Below, in pieces: positions 34,131 to 46,581 of a stretch of 64,000 nucleotides of DNA. Origin of the DNA: Acidobacteriota bacterium (GTDB lineage Bacteria; Acidobacteriota; Terriglobia; Terriglobales; Acidobacteriaceae); assembly GCA_013289765.1 (NCBI GenBank), contig JABCZI010000001.1:558001-622000 (forward strand), in the 5' to 3' direction. The position numbers and the translations under genes are program-made. Numbering within the stretch: position 1 is the stretch's first letter; each line of letters begins with the position of its first letter. The notes below the pieces were generated by a model. That model was not told where the DNA came from. It saw only the letters and a list, made by a program, of their open reading frames with translations, and did no database searches.

Positions 34131-35576
34131 TTATTCGGTTTTTGGATTGCACGAATGTAATTTATTAATCAAGAATGCGCTAGCCGCAACAATAATCACG
34201 GGATAACACTCCAGCGTGTAGCGCGGTTCGGGATTCTCTAGAATTCCTAGAAACAGCGAGCGAAGGAGCACAAACAAAATGAATAATCCTGCACCAAACA
34301 ATTGGTGCGATCGTAGCAGCCCGAGACCGGCCATTCCGATATAGACCAGGTTGACGACGCCGAACAGAATGCTCACGGTGAGCCAGGCAGCATCGTCGTC
34401 GAACTCCCACCAGCGAGGGTCAGAGGGCAGCATTTCGGTTCTTGGACGCAGCCACATGTCCGCAATGCGTAAAGCCGGAAGCCAGAGGTAATAGCGTAAG
34501 GGAGCCGAATGAATGCGAGCCGCAGCCAGAGCTGCGAAGCGCGCATCCAGTTCTGGAGTCATTTCGTGATCCTGATTGTAGTCGGCGAAGAGCTGCTGCG
34601 TTTCCTCACGCTGTTGAGGGGAATCGAAGGCGCGGCTCGGAAGCCGCGTAATGTCGATGGCGTCGCCAGGGACCTTCCAATAGACCTCCTGCACTGAGGT
34701 GTAATCCGCGATCCAGGTTTTGGTCCAGCGATTGAACCCTGCCATTACAAGTTCATCGGAATCGTTGGCGTAGCGTGGCGCGAGCGGCTGGAATTTGCGC
34801 AGCGTGCGAAGATTGCGTAACGTCCAGGGCACGAGCGGGCCGAAAGCACCGACAGTAAGAAATATCGCCGCAGAAAGAATCGCAACGACCTGCTGGTCGG
34901 AGCGAGTTTTTGTTTCAGGTAAAGTCGGGCTGCGCCGTTCTAGACCGTGACGTAGCAAGCTCAGCACCAAGTACGCGCCGATGGCAGCGAACAAAATTCC
35001 GCCGTCGGGACGCAGGAGGATGCAAGCGCCCGCGGAAAGCCCGCTCCCCAGCCATATTACTGACCTCCGCATTGAACTTGCACGGTCGCGAAGACTGGCA
35101 ATTCCGCGAACCGCCAAAGCGAGCGTCAGAGCACTAAAAAAGATTTCTAGCGTCTCAGTAAGAGCGGCTGCGGCATAGTTTGCCAAGAACGGACAAAGAG
35201 CGGCCAGCACAAAAGCGGCCTTTGCGGCACGGTCACAAATCATTCGTCGTGCGATGTCTGCGATGAGAAAACATGTGCCCAGGTCGATAAGAACCTGGAT
35301 CAGCAGAACGGCGCGAAAATTACTCCAGCCGAAAATGGCGAAGACACCGGCCAGGAACGCGGGGTAACCTGGAAGGCGCGAAAGTGTCGGGACGACCTCT
35401 CCAGAATTTGTAATGCCGTAGACGCCGTGTTGCAGCCAGTTTTCAGCGATATCGGCATAGAGCCTCGAATCGTCGACCACCGCGGGAAAGTGAAATACGA
35501 ACACAAGTCGCAGTGCAAATCCCGCTAGGGCCGCCACCAAAAAGAGCCGAGCATTCTTCCTCCACAGTTCGAGCAC
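34131..35576 (-). CDS. Multi-pass membrane glycosyltransferase (GT39/ArnT-like)
   Basis: 481 residues, about ten hydrophobic helices. Start taken as GTG 35576. An early lumenal loop with a DD-type acidic motif (FHFPAVVDDSRLYADIAENWL) and the following GEVVPTLSRLPGYPAFLAGVFAIFG match the PMT_2/GT39 superfamily, whose members transfer sugars from polyprenyl-phosphate carriers on the outer side of the cytoplasmic membrane. The C-terminal half has further helices and a soluble loop (WTKTWIADYTSVQEVYW). It is divergent from the GH18/CE4/GT2 fusion gene, which suggests shared use in envelope polysaccharide work. Confidence 0.8.
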   Translation of the reverse strand: MLELWRKNARLFLVAALAGFALRLVFVFHFPAVVDDSRLYADIAENWLQHGVYGITNSGEVVPTLSRLPGYPAFLAGVFAIFGWSNFRAVLLIQVLIDLGTCFLIADIARRMICDRAAKAAFVLAALCPFLANYAAAALTETLEIFFSALTLALAVRGIASLRDRASSMRRSVIWLGSGLSAGACILLRPDGGILFAAIGAYLVLSLLRHGLERRSPTLPETKTRSDQQVVAILSAAIFLTVGAFGPLVPWTLRNLRTLRKFQPLAPRYANDSDELVMAGFNRWTKTWIADYTSVQEVYWKVPGDAIDITRLPSRAFDSPQQREETQQLFADYNQDHEMTPELDARFAALAAARIHSAPLRYYLWLPALRIADMWLRPRTEMLPSDPRWWEFDDDAAWLTVSILFGVVNLVYIGMAGLGLLRSHQLFGAGLFILFVLLRSLFLGILENPEPRYTLECYPVIIVAASAFLINKLHSCNPKTE

Positions 35577-35731
35577 GGAGAGAATATACGCGGTCGGCGT
35601 GACTTTCGGTCAGAGAAAGTGCATCTTATAGGGTAGGATTTCCGCCTTTACCCTGTTCTTACCTTTGTCTGGCGGTCCCGATGGAATTGACCGTATGCCC
35701 CATGCGGCATACGATGAACGATTAACTTTTC

Positions 35732-38700
35732 ATGGCCGAACCCGTCTTTTACGACCCGCAACGTGCCCGCTGGAAACGCCTGCGACGTTTGGTCGACGCG
35801 GTCGTGGCGGCGCTCTCGGCGCTGATCATTTTCTTTGTCTACACGACGCTGCGGGATGAACGGCTGCCCGAGTTGCTGTTCTCTCCCCAGAGGCGGGTTT
35901 TCAAGGCGCTGAAGGAAAACGAGAAAGACAAAGCGCGCGAGCGGCAGAAGAAGCTGGCCCTCCGATCACATCGCAAATCAAAGCTGGCAGCTTCAGAAGT
36001 GAAACTGAATCAAGAAGAAGGCATTCGCGCGGCATTTTATGTTCCGTGGGACGCCGCCAGCTTTTCTTCTCTCCGCGATTTTTCACGCCAGATTGATTTG
36101 CTCTATCCGGATTGGCTGCACGTCCTCACTCCCGACGGCCATCTGCAGGCTGTGGACGATCAGACCAACAAGTTTTTTGATGTCGTACAGAACAACCACG
36201 TGCGCTCGGTCGACGACCGCGTCATGCCATTACTGAAGGCGGAAGACAATTCCATGGAAGTCTTCCCCATGGTGAATAACTTTGACGGGACCGAGTTTGT
36301 GGAAGGAATCACAGGCTTTCTGAACGATCCAGCGGCGCGAGCGCTGTTTCGCCAGCAGGTGGGAATGTATCTTTCCTCGGACCATTTTCGCGGGCTGATG
36401 GTGGATTTTGAAGCATTCCCCAAAATAGGTCAGCCGGGTTACGTTGCGTTGCTGAATGAACTCTCGTCTGATCTGCATGCGCGCGGTATGAAGCTATACG
36501 TGAGCGTACCCGCGCACAATGAAGACTATGATTACCCTGCCATCGCTGCGCCTGCGGACGGCGTAGTGGTGATGAATTATGACGAACACTATCCTGGAGC
36601 AGCGTCAGGGCCGGTTTCCTCGCAAGATTGGTTTGTGGAGAATCTCAAGTTTGCGGTGAGCGTGATACCGCGAGAAAAACTAATCTGCGCGATTGCCAAT
36701 TATGGCTACGATTGGGTGCTCAAGCCGAAGCATGGCAAACTGCCTCCGGATGAAAAAGATCGCAGCGTCTCGGTACAGGAAGCATGGTTAGCGGCGCGCG
36801 ACTCCGACGAGGATGTAACTTACGATGATGATGCGCTGAATCCTCACTTCAGTTATTTGGATGAGCGCAGCCTGCGCCACGACGTTTGGTTCCTCGACGC
36901 GGTTACCGCTTTGAATCACATGCGGGCGGCGCAAACGCTGGGCATTGAGACTTTCGCTCTTTGGAAATTGGGCGGCGAAGACCGTTCGATATGGCGTGTG
37001 TGGGATATGCCTGGCGACGTCGGCGCTGCCGATAAACTTCATAGCGTGCCTCCGGGGCAGGATGTGGACATGGAGGGCCAGGGCGAGATTCTCCGCATTG
37101 AAGACCGTCCCAGTCCGGGAACCCGCGATCTTACAATCGATCCGCAAACGAAGTTGATTACGGATGAAACTTTCCAGTCAATGCCCGAACCTTACCGCGT
37201 GGGACGGTACGGTTACAGCCCAAATAAGGTGTCCCTGACGTTCGATGACGGTCCAGATCCTGACTGGACGCCGAAGATTCTTGACGTGCTGAAGCGCGAG
37301 GACGCCCCCGCCACATTTTTTCTCATCGGCATTCAGACCGACAAGTTCTCAGGACTGGCGAAGCGAATCTACAACGAAGGCCACACCATCGGCAACCACA
37401 CCTTCACGCATCCTGACGTGAGCAATATTTCCGCCGGCTACATGAAGGTGGAATTGAATCTGACCGAGCGGCTTTTCGCCAGCTTGGTCGGCATTCGAGC
37501 CACACTGTTACGCCCGCCATACGCGATTGACGAGGAACCGGACACTGCCGATCAGGTGCGGCCGCTCGAAATTGCACAAGAAATGGGCTACACCACGGTG
37601 GGGAACCGGATCGATCCCAACGACTGGAGCAGTAACCCACGGCACTCTGCTGAGCAAATTTCAAGTTACGTACTAGCGCACTTGCCGCCTTGTGGAGCGA
37701 ACGATCCGCGTTGCGGCAACATCGTGCTTCTGCATGACGGTGGTGGCAATCGCGCGGAAACCGTGCGCGCTCTGCCCATGATTATCGAAGGTATTCGGGC
37801 TCGGGGCTATGAGATCGCACCGGTTTATGAACTCTTGGGGAAGACGCGAGCCGACGTGATGTCCCCATTGCCAACGGGCCAACGCTGGGCGGCGCATCTC
37901 GACCGGCTCAGTTTCTGGCTTTTCGACGTGGCGGTGCTGAGCATTACATGGATTTTCTTTCTCGGCGATCTTTTGATGACCGGACGGTTGGTTTTTATCG
38001 GAGCCGCTGCCGTCTACGACCGTGTGCAGGAAAAAATCTTCGGGAAGCCCGCCGAAGTCGCTTCCTATAAACCGAAAGTTGCGGTTCTCATTCCGGCGTA
38101 CAACGAGGAAAAAGTAATTGAACGCACGGTGCGTGCCGCACTTAATTCCCAGTATCCCAACCTGCGGGTGATTGTGATTGATGACGGTTCACAAGACCGT
38201 ACGCTTGAAGTCGCACGCACGGCGTTCAGCGCGGAGGCATCAGAGGGAAAAGTTCTAATTCTCACCAAGCCGAACGCTGGCAAAGCAGAGGCTTTGAACT
38301 ACGGCATCGAGCACATTCAGGATGCCGAACTCTTTGTGGGCATCGATGCCGATACGATTATTGCGAGCGACGCCATCGCGCGCCTGGTGCCGCATTTCAT
38401 CAATCCGAAAGTTGGCGCTATCGCCGGCAATGCCAAGGTGGGGAACCGCGTAAATCTGTGGACGCGCTGGCAGGCGCTGGAATATATCACGAGCCAGAAT
38501 TTTGAGCGCCGGGCCTTGGACGTTCTTGGCGCGGTCAGTGTGGTGCCGGGCGCAATTGGGGCGTGGCGAGTTTCCGCCGTGCGCGAGGCGGGCGGCTATC
38601 AACTCGACACCGTCGCGGAAGACGCCGATCTCACCATGGCATTGTTGCGGCGCGGTTATCGCGTGGAATACGAAGACATGGCATTGGCCTACACTGAAGC

Positions 38701-39238
38701 ACCGACGAACGCGAACGAGTTGATGCGCCAGCGTTTTCGTTGGTCCTTCGGTATTCTGCAAGCAGTGTACAAACATCGTAGGGTGTTCGCACGCAAAGGA
38801 GCGCTAGGATTTGTGGCGCTGCCCAACATTGTGATCTTCCAGATTTTGCTTCCCCTGGTTTCGCCGCTGATCGACATCATGTTCGCTTTCGGGGCTATAT
38901 GGTATCTAGTGCAAAAACATTTCCATCCTGACTCCACCGATCCGGCAAGCTTTCATAAGCTGGTGGCGTTCTTCTTCGCATTTCTGGTCATCGATTTTAT
39001 GGCGTCAGCATTGGCGTTTGCGCTGGAGCGGAGGCGTCCAGACGATAAAGAAGATCCGTGGCTGCTGAGCCAGGTGTGGTTGCAGCGTTTTGCTTATCGG
39101 CAATTATTCTCGGTGGTCTTATTCAAAACGGTTAAGCGGGCGCTGGAAGGGCGCAGGTTCGCGTGGGACAAGTTGGAACGGACGGCCGCGGTCAACTATG
39201 TGCCATCGGAGAATCGGGATCGCGTGAATGTACCGTAG
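35732..39238 (+). CDS. Trimodular GH18-like / polysaccharide deacetylase / GT2 membrane protein
   Basis: 1168 residues. A membrane helix near 25-40 is followed by a GH18-like barrel (about 90-430; GLMVDFEAFP carries the catalytic-type Glu; family members include YaaH and chitinases). A CE4 deacetylase follows (about 490-700) with all motifs: TFDDGPD, HTFTH and RPPYA. A membrane helix pair precedes a processive GT2 domain (about 780-1010) with VIDDGSQD, GIDADT, EDADLTMAL and QRFRW, then membrane helices. This order resembles a one-chain version of poly-N-acetylglucosamine systems (synthase PgaC plus deacetylase/hydrolase PgaB), so the likely product is a partly deacetylated aminosugar polymer. 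Product is inferred. Confidence 0.9.
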   Translation: MAEPVFYDPQRARWKRLRRLVDAVVAALSALIIFFVYTTLRDERLPELLFSPQRRVFKALKENEKDKARERQKKLALRSHRKSKLAASEVKLNQEEGIRAAFYVPWDAASFSSLRDFSRQIDLLYPDWLHVLTPDGHLQAVDDQTNKFFDVVQNNHVRSVDDRVMPLLKAEDNSMEVFPMVNNFDGTEFVEGITGFLNDPAARALFRQQVGMYLSSDHFRGLMVDFEAFPKIGQPGYVALLNELSSDLHARGMKLYVSVPAHNEDYDYPAIAAPADGVVVMNYDEHYPGAASGPVSSQDWFVENLKFAVSVIPREKLICAIANYGYDWVLKPKHGKLPPDEKDRSVSVQEAWLAARDSDEDVTYDDDALNPHFSYLDERSLRHDVWFLDAVTALNHMRAAQTLGIETFALWKLGGEDRSIWRVWDMPGDVGAADKLHSVPPGQDVDMEGQGEILRIEDRPSPGTRDLTIDPQTKLITDETFQSMPEPYRVGRYGYSPNKVSLTFDDGPDPDWTPKILDVLKREDAPATFFLIGIQTDKFSGLAKRIYNEGHTIGNHTFTHPDVSNISAGYMKVELNLTERLFASLVGIRATLLRPPYAIDEEPDTADQVRPLEIAQEMGYTTVGNRIDPNDWSSNPRHSAEQISSYVLAHLPPCGANDPRCGNIVLLHDGGGNRAETVRALPMIIEGIRARGYEIAPVYELLGKTRADVMSPLPTGQRWAAHLDRLSFWLFDVAVLSITWIFFLGDLLMTGRLVFIGAAAVYDRVQEKIFGKPAEVASYKPKVAVLIPAYNEEKVIERTVRAALNSQYPNLRVIVIDDGSQDRTLEVARTAFSAEASEGKVLILTKPNAGKAEALNYGIEHIQDAELFVGIDADTIIASDAIARLVPHFINPKVGAIAGNAKVGNRVNLWTRWQALEYITSQNFERRALDVLGAVSVVPGAIGAWRVSAVREAGGYQLDTVAEDADLTMALLRRGYRVEYEDMALAYTEAPTNANELMRQRFRWSFGILQAVYKHRRVFARKGALGFVALPNIVIFQILLPLVSPLIDIMFAFGAIWYLVQKHFHPDSTDPASFHKLVAFFFAFLVIDFMASALAFALERRRPDDKEDPWLLSQVWLQRFAYRQLFSVVLFKTVKRALEGRRFAWDKLERTAAVNYVPSENRDRVNVP

Positions 39239-39258
39239 CCGGCGACTGTGGCTTTGCT

Positions 39259-40413
39259 CTATTGAAATATCAACTGAGCGAACTCCGCCAGATTCCTTCG
39301 CCAGACCATCCAGGTGTGCATTCCCGGCGTTTCGATGTCGACGTGGGTCACGCCCTTGGTCGTCAGCCAGCGGCGCAGATTACGGTTCAACGTGATCCGG
39401 TGATCTTCGGTGCCACAGGCAATCCAAAGCAGCTTTAGTCGGTGATTGGCTTTTGCGTCCAACGAAGGAAAATCTCTTTCAAAATCTTCGGGGATGCCTC
39501 CGGAACTGAACGCGCCGATCCAGGCGAATTTGTCGAGGTTGTTCAAACCAGTTAGCAGCGATTCTGAGCCGCCCATCGAAAGTCCAGCAATGGCGCGCGA
39601 ATTTCGATCCTTGGTGATGCGATATTCGCTTTCGACTCGTGGCATTACTTCTGTCAGCATCGCCTCGGTGAACTGTTTGAAATTCCTGTCACGCAATTCG
39701 GTGCGACTCCATGCGTCCCACGCCAGACGCAAGAATTCCATCGTGCCGTAGCCGAGCGGCATCACGACGATCATTGGTTTAGCTTTGCCTTGCGCAATCA
39801 GGTTATCGAGAATCACGTTGCAGTGGCCGACTGCCGTCCATCCACTGGAGTCGTCGCTATAGCCGTGCAACAGATAAAGTACGGGATAAGTTTTCTTCGC
39901 CACGGGATCGTAATTTGGCGGCGTATAGACGTAATAATCGCGATCGTCTTGTGCGACCGCTGACTTGTAGAAATGATGATGGATTTCGCCATGCGGTACA
40001 GCGTTCACTTCCCAGGGCAAAGACAATGGTCCGGGAACATGCAGGGCGCTTGCCGTTGCAAGTAAATTCGGAATCAGCACATGGTTGGAGGGGTCGATGA
40101 GGCGCACGCCATCGGCGACGAAGGAATATCCGTAGTAATCGGGGACGAGCGGAGAGATGGTGACGCTCCACACACCTTGGTCATCATTCTGCATGGCCCG
40201 CGGCTCGGCACCTTCGAGAGCGAGGTCAACACTCTTCGCATTTGGCGCGCGGAAGCGGAACGTCACGGTTTTGTCGGCGCGAACCTCGGGAGACACAAGA
40301 GGCGCCGGCGGCTGCTCAGGTTTGGATCGCTCAGGTTTTTGTTGCGCCGCAAGGAACAAAGGCGCCAATAGCAGAAGTGAGAGCAAGCGTCGAAAGAGTG
40401 AAGGAGGGCGCAA
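39259..40413 (-). CDS. Secreted esterase (enterochelin/feruloyl-esterase-like)
   Basis: 384 residues with TTG 40413 as start, chosen because GGAGG lies just upstream and a signal peptide follows directly (LLSLLLLAPLFLAAQQ); the frame open to 40494 overlaps atpC. An N-terminal immunoglobulin-like domain (about 40-130; TVTFRFRAPNAKSVDLALEG) precedes an alpha/beta hydrolase: PVLYLLHGYSDDSSGW, nucleophile GLSMGGSES, Asp in CGTEDHR and His in PGMHTWMVW. It fits the Fes/XynZ-like esterase D group that acts on sugar or catecholate esters. It lies 31 bases after atpC and could be read from the ATP synthase transcript. Confidence 0.87.
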   Translation of the reverse strand: MRPPSLFRRLLSLLLLAPLFLAAQQKPERSKPEQPPAPLVSPEVRADKTVTFRFRAPNAKSVDLALEGAEPRAMQNDDQGVWSVTISPLVPDYYGYSFVADGVRLIDPSNHVLIPNLLATASALHVPGPLSLPWEVNAVPHGEIHHHFYKSAVAQDDRDYYVYTPPNYDPVAKKTYPVLYLLHGYSDDSSGWTAVGHCNVILDNLIAQGKAKPMIVVMPLGYGTMEFLRLAWDAWSRTELRDRNFKQFTEAMLTEVMPRVESEYRITKDRNSRAIAGLSMGGSESLLTGLNNLDKFAWIGAFSSGGIPEDFERDFPSLDAKANHRLKLLWIACGTEDHRITLNRNLRRWLTTKGVTHVDIETPGMHTWMVWRRNLAEFAQLIFQ

Positions 40414-40444
40414 AATTTCCTCCGGGCAGAACAAATTAGAACGG

Positions 40445-40852
40445 TTAGCTCTTCCCTGCCACTTCCAGCCGCGTTTCCGCTTTTTGCAAGGCATTCAGAG
40501 AGCGCTCGACGTCAACATTCGAGTCGCCGCTGGTGAGGCGCTGCTCAGCGCGTTCTTTGGACTTGCGCGCGCGGTCGACGTCAATTTCGGAGGGACGTTC
40601 GGCGGTCTCGGCCAGAATTGTGACTTTATCCGGGAGCACTTCAGCGAATCCCCATGCTACCGCGAGCCGCTGCTCTTCGTTGTTGTTGCCGACGCGGAAA
40701 GCCACTTCGCCAACAGCAAGTTCGGTGATGAGCGGCGCATGCCCGGGGAGGATGCCGAGATAGCCATTCTTGCCGGGAATCTGAATCTCGGTGGCCGCCG
40801 TGTCTACGACTTTCTTCTCCGGCGTAACGATCTCGAGTTGGAAAGTGTCCAT
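40445..40852 (-). CDS. atpC: ATP synthase F1 epsilon subunit
   Basis: 135 residues. The N-terminal beta sandwich (MDTFQLEIVTPEKKVVD, PGKNGYLGILPGHAPLI) and the C-terminal helical hairpin (DVDRARKSKERAEQRL) are both present. Epsilon couples the gamma rotor to the c ring and can inhibit hydrolysis. Last gene of the ATP synthase run. Confidence 0.95.
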   Translation of the reverse strand: MDTFQLEIVTPEKKVVDTAATEIQIPGKNGYLGILPGHAPLITELAVGEVAFRVGNNNEEQRLAVAWGFAEVLPDKVTILAETAERPSEIDVDRARKSKERAEQRLTSGDSNVDVERSLNALQKAETRLEVAGKS

Positions 40853-40917
40853 AATCAGCTCTCAGCAGTCAGCTATCACCCACAACAGGGGCACCCGGTT
40901 GGGGCGCTGAAAGCTTT

Positions 40918-42490
<1,573 letters not shown>

Positions 42491-42492
<2 letters not shown>

Positions 42493-43570
42493 ACATTGCC
42501 GCGGCGCCGCTTACGATCTCGATAATTTCTTTGGTGATCTTTGCCTGACGGGCGCGGTTCATCACAAGCGTGAGCGAATCGATCATGTCCGTAGCGTTGC
42601 TGGTGGCGGAATCCATTGCAGTCATACGCGCGGCGTGCTCGGCCGCGACTGATTCAAGCAGCGCTCGAAAAATCTGGATGCCCACATATTTCGGCAGCAG
42701 CGCGCGGAATAATTCTTCCGGCGGCTGCTCGTAGATATAATCCACCTGTGAGGTGCCGAACTGCGTCGCCTCGTCCCCCGATTTTTCGCTGGAGCGCAAG
42801 CCGACTCCCGCGCTCACGGCGGCTTGCTTGGCCCTTTTCTTTTCTTCTTCCGACATCTCCTCGGCCAAGCGCACTGCCGGTTCGCCGACCTGCTCGATGG
42901 GCAGAATCTGTTCGACGACAAGGCGCTGCGCAATTACCGACTTGAATTCGTTGAATACCAGGTAAACCGAATCAATCTCTTCGCGCTCGTAACGCCGAAT
43001 CACATTCTGGGCTAAGTCGCGTGCCTGTGAGAATCCGAGCTTGCCGAGAACACCGACGTGCTCGCCAGTAATCTGTATTTCTCCAGCGCGCTCCCGCGAC
43101 TCAGGCTGAGTTTCTAACGATTCTTCCGTTGCCGCCAAGCTGCGGGTTTGAATCGGCGCTGCGGGATAACGTCTGCGCAAAAAGTCACGGCCTTTGCGGC
43201 CGATGGCTTCAATATCAATATTTCTTCCCGCCTTTGACTCAAGGAAACGGGCGGCAGCTTTGGTGATGTTGGCGCTGAACGCGCCCGCCAGGCCCTTGTC
43301 GCCGGTCACGACGATCAACAGAATATTTTTTTCTTCGCGCTGCGCGAGCAGGGGATGCTTCGGCGCACCGGTTTCGGTATCGTAAATTTCGGTGCGCGCC
43401 ACGAGAGATTTCAGGACATTCGTTAACATCTGAGCGTAGGGACGCGCCGCTAACGTGCGGTCCTGCGCACGCCGCAGTTTCGCGGCGGAGACCACCTTCA
43501 TGGCTTTCGTGATCTGCCGGGTGTTCACTACGCTGCGGATGCGACGCCGGATGTCGAGAATGTTTGGCAT
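42491..43570 (-). CDS. atpG: ATP synthase F1 gamma subunit, enlarged
   Basis: 359 residues against about 290 in most bacteria. Conserved ends are intact: MPNILDIRRRIRSVVNTRQITKAMKVV and RQAKITKEIIEIVSGAAA, forming the central rotor coiled coil. Extra material appears in two places: about residues 136-165 (polar, ATEESLETQPESRE) and about 229-275 (EEMSEEEKKRAKQAAVSAG and after). The second lies where cyanobacterial and plastid gamma subunits carry their regulatory insert, but it has no cysteines. The rotor role is certain; the inserts' role is unknown. Confidence 0.95.
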
Positions 43571-43575
43571 GAATC

Positions 43576-43604
43576 AGTCGTTGGTCGTTGGTCGTTCGCG
43601 AACG
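43576..43604. repeat. TCGTTGG tandem repeat in the atpA-atpG spacer
   Basis: Tandem units of GTCGTTG followed by the palindrome CGTTCGCGAACG (43593-43604). It fills most of the short spacer. A similar GGTTGGTCGTTG sits upstream of pfkA at about 60700. Confidence 0.6.
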
Positions 43605-43605
43605 C

Positions 43606-45168
<1,563 letters not shown>

Positions 45169-45175
45169 TCAGCAT

Positions 45176-45231
45176 TTAGCAGTTAGCATTTGGCTCACAG
45201 GAACTCCCACCACCCAAATGCTAACTGCTAA
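45176..45231. repeat. 18-bp perfect inverted repeat between atpH and atpA
   Basis: TTAGCAGTTAGCATTTGG at 45176-45193 and its exact complement at 45214-45231, with 20 bases between. In the mRNA it forms a long stem immediately after the atpH stop codon. The arms consist of TTAGCA-like heptamer repeats; the atpH stop TAG belongs to the same repeat tract. There is no U-run, so it is not a standard terminator. Confidence 0.85.
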
Positions 45232-45234
45232 TTG

Positions 45235-45774
45235 CTAATTGCCGCTTATTTCTTCTCGAAGCCTTTCTAACTGGCCTTTCACCGAACCATCGTAAATAGT
45301 GCTCCCGATGCGGAGCACGGCGCCTCCGAGCAGCGAGGTATCCTGGCCGTAGCGCGCCCGGACTTTCTTGCCAGTTAATTTCTCGACCTGGGTTTCGAAC
45401 TCTCGCTTTTCCGCGTCACCTAGTTCGCGGGCGCTAGTGATTTGCGCTTCGGCGAATCCCATACGCGCATCGAGTTCTTTCTCGAGCTGAGTAATGATTG
45501 GCTCCAGAAAATGTATTCGCCGGTGATCTATCAGGACTGCAATTAAGTTCCTTACTTGCTTCGAAACTCCGTCGCGCTCGGCGATTACATCCAGCACGCG
45601 GCGCTTCTGCTCGGCAGGGATTGCGGGACTCTCCCACACCCGTCGTAGATCGGAACTTTCGGCCAGCAAGCCGGCGATCATGCGCAATTCCGCAATGGAG
45701 CGATCCGCGCTGAGACGCGCGCTCAATACCACATCCGCAAATGCGCGAGCGTATGTGCTGGCGACCGAAGCCAT
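45235..45774 (-). CDS. atpH: ATP synthase F1 delta subunit
   Basis: 179 residues. The N-terminal helical bundle (VASTYARAFADVVLSA) and the C-terminal region (TGKKVRARYGQDTSLLGGAVLRIGSTIYDGSVKGQL) are diagnostic; GGAV-RIG--YDGS is the delta/OSCP signature. It joins the b stalk to the F1 head. Starts three bases after the b subunit stop. Its own stop codon is in a low-complexity repeat. Confidence 0.95.
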   Translation of the reverse strand: MASVASTYARAFADVVLSARLSADRSIAELRMIAGLLAESSDLRRVWESPAIPAEQKRRVLDVIAERDGVSKQVRNLIAVLIDHRRIHFLEPIITQLEKELDARMGFAEAQITSARELGDAEKREFETQVEKLTGKKVRARYGQDTSLLGGAVLRIGSTIYDGSVKGQLERLREEISGN

Positions 45775-45777
45775 GCG

Positions 45778-46581
45778 CTAATGCCCGTCCTTTCCAGCGA
45801 TGCCGGTGGATCCCAACTCGTCGGCAAAATTCCGCACCAATGTGCGGTCGGTCGCGGCGTCCACGTGAATCTGCTTCTGCGCCAAGGCGACTGCAAGATC
45901 GGCGGCGTAGGCGGTCAGCTCGCGGCGTGCCGCTTTAGCGGCAGAAGCGATTTCGTGCTGCGCCGATTCCAGCAATTTTCGCGCATCTTCCTGGGCGGCC
46001 GCGTGGATTCGCGCTTCTTCTGCGGCGGCTTCCTTCTCTGCCGTATCGCGCATCATGCCAATTTCGCCATCGAGCCGCATCAGTCGCGATTCGATTTCAG
46101 CCAGCCGGCGCCGCGCTTCCTCGCTGGCCTTCTGCGCCTCCTGCATCGCCTTCTGAATGGAAGTCGTGCGGTCGCGGAAGAAGCCGGGCAAGTATTTGCG
46201 GCCTGCCCAAATAATGATTGCCGCAATCACCAGAAAATTCAGGATGTTACTTAATAGAAAAGTGTTGTTCAGACTCAAGCCAGTGAGTCGCGCGATCATC
46301 TTCACCGATGGCGACTGTTTGAACTCCGCAGTCTCATCCTCCTCGCCGGCGGCTTCGCGCGTTTCATGAGCCAGTTCCTGGGCGGGCCCTCGGTGTCTCG
46401 GTGCCGAGCCGGCGTGCTGGTTCTGCGGCGTTGCGGATTGTTCCTGCGCGCGGGATTGGATCGTTCCCACAGTTCCGAGCAGGAGCATCGCCAGCAGGAC
46501 AGCGCCGATTATTTTGAATTTGCCGACAATCATCTTAGTCGTTATCTGAATCGCAATCTCAAATATGCGAGGTTGCGGCAT
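45778..46581 (-). CDS. atpF: ATP synthase F0 b subunit with an extra N-terminal membrane segment
   Basis: 267 residues, about 100 longer than usual. The ATG at 46581 overlaps the b' stop as TGATG. Residues 18-46 (KFKIIGAVLLAMLLLGTVGTIQSRA) look like a signal peptide; a polar, disordered stretch of about 60 residues follows, then the expected b-type membrane helix (NILNFLVIAAIIIWAGRKYLP, near 115-135) and the long charged stalk coil (EEARRRLAEIESRLMRLDGE and on). If cleaved, the mature subunit would begin in the periplasm, as for standard b. It forms half of the stator stalk with b'. Confidence 0.88.
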   Translation of the reverse strand: MPQPRIFEIAIQITTKMIVGKFKIIGAVLLAMLLLGTVGTIQSRAQEQSATPQNQHAGSAPRHRGPAQELAHETREAAGEEDETAEFKQSPSVKMIARLTGLSLNNTFLLSNILNFLVIAAIIIWAGRKYLPGFFRDRTTSIQKAMQEAQKASEEARRRLAEIESRLMRLDGEIGMMRDTAEKEAAAEEARIHAAAQEDARKLLESAQHEIASAAKAARRELTAYAADLAVALAQKQIHVDAATDRTLVRNFADELGSTGIAGKDGH

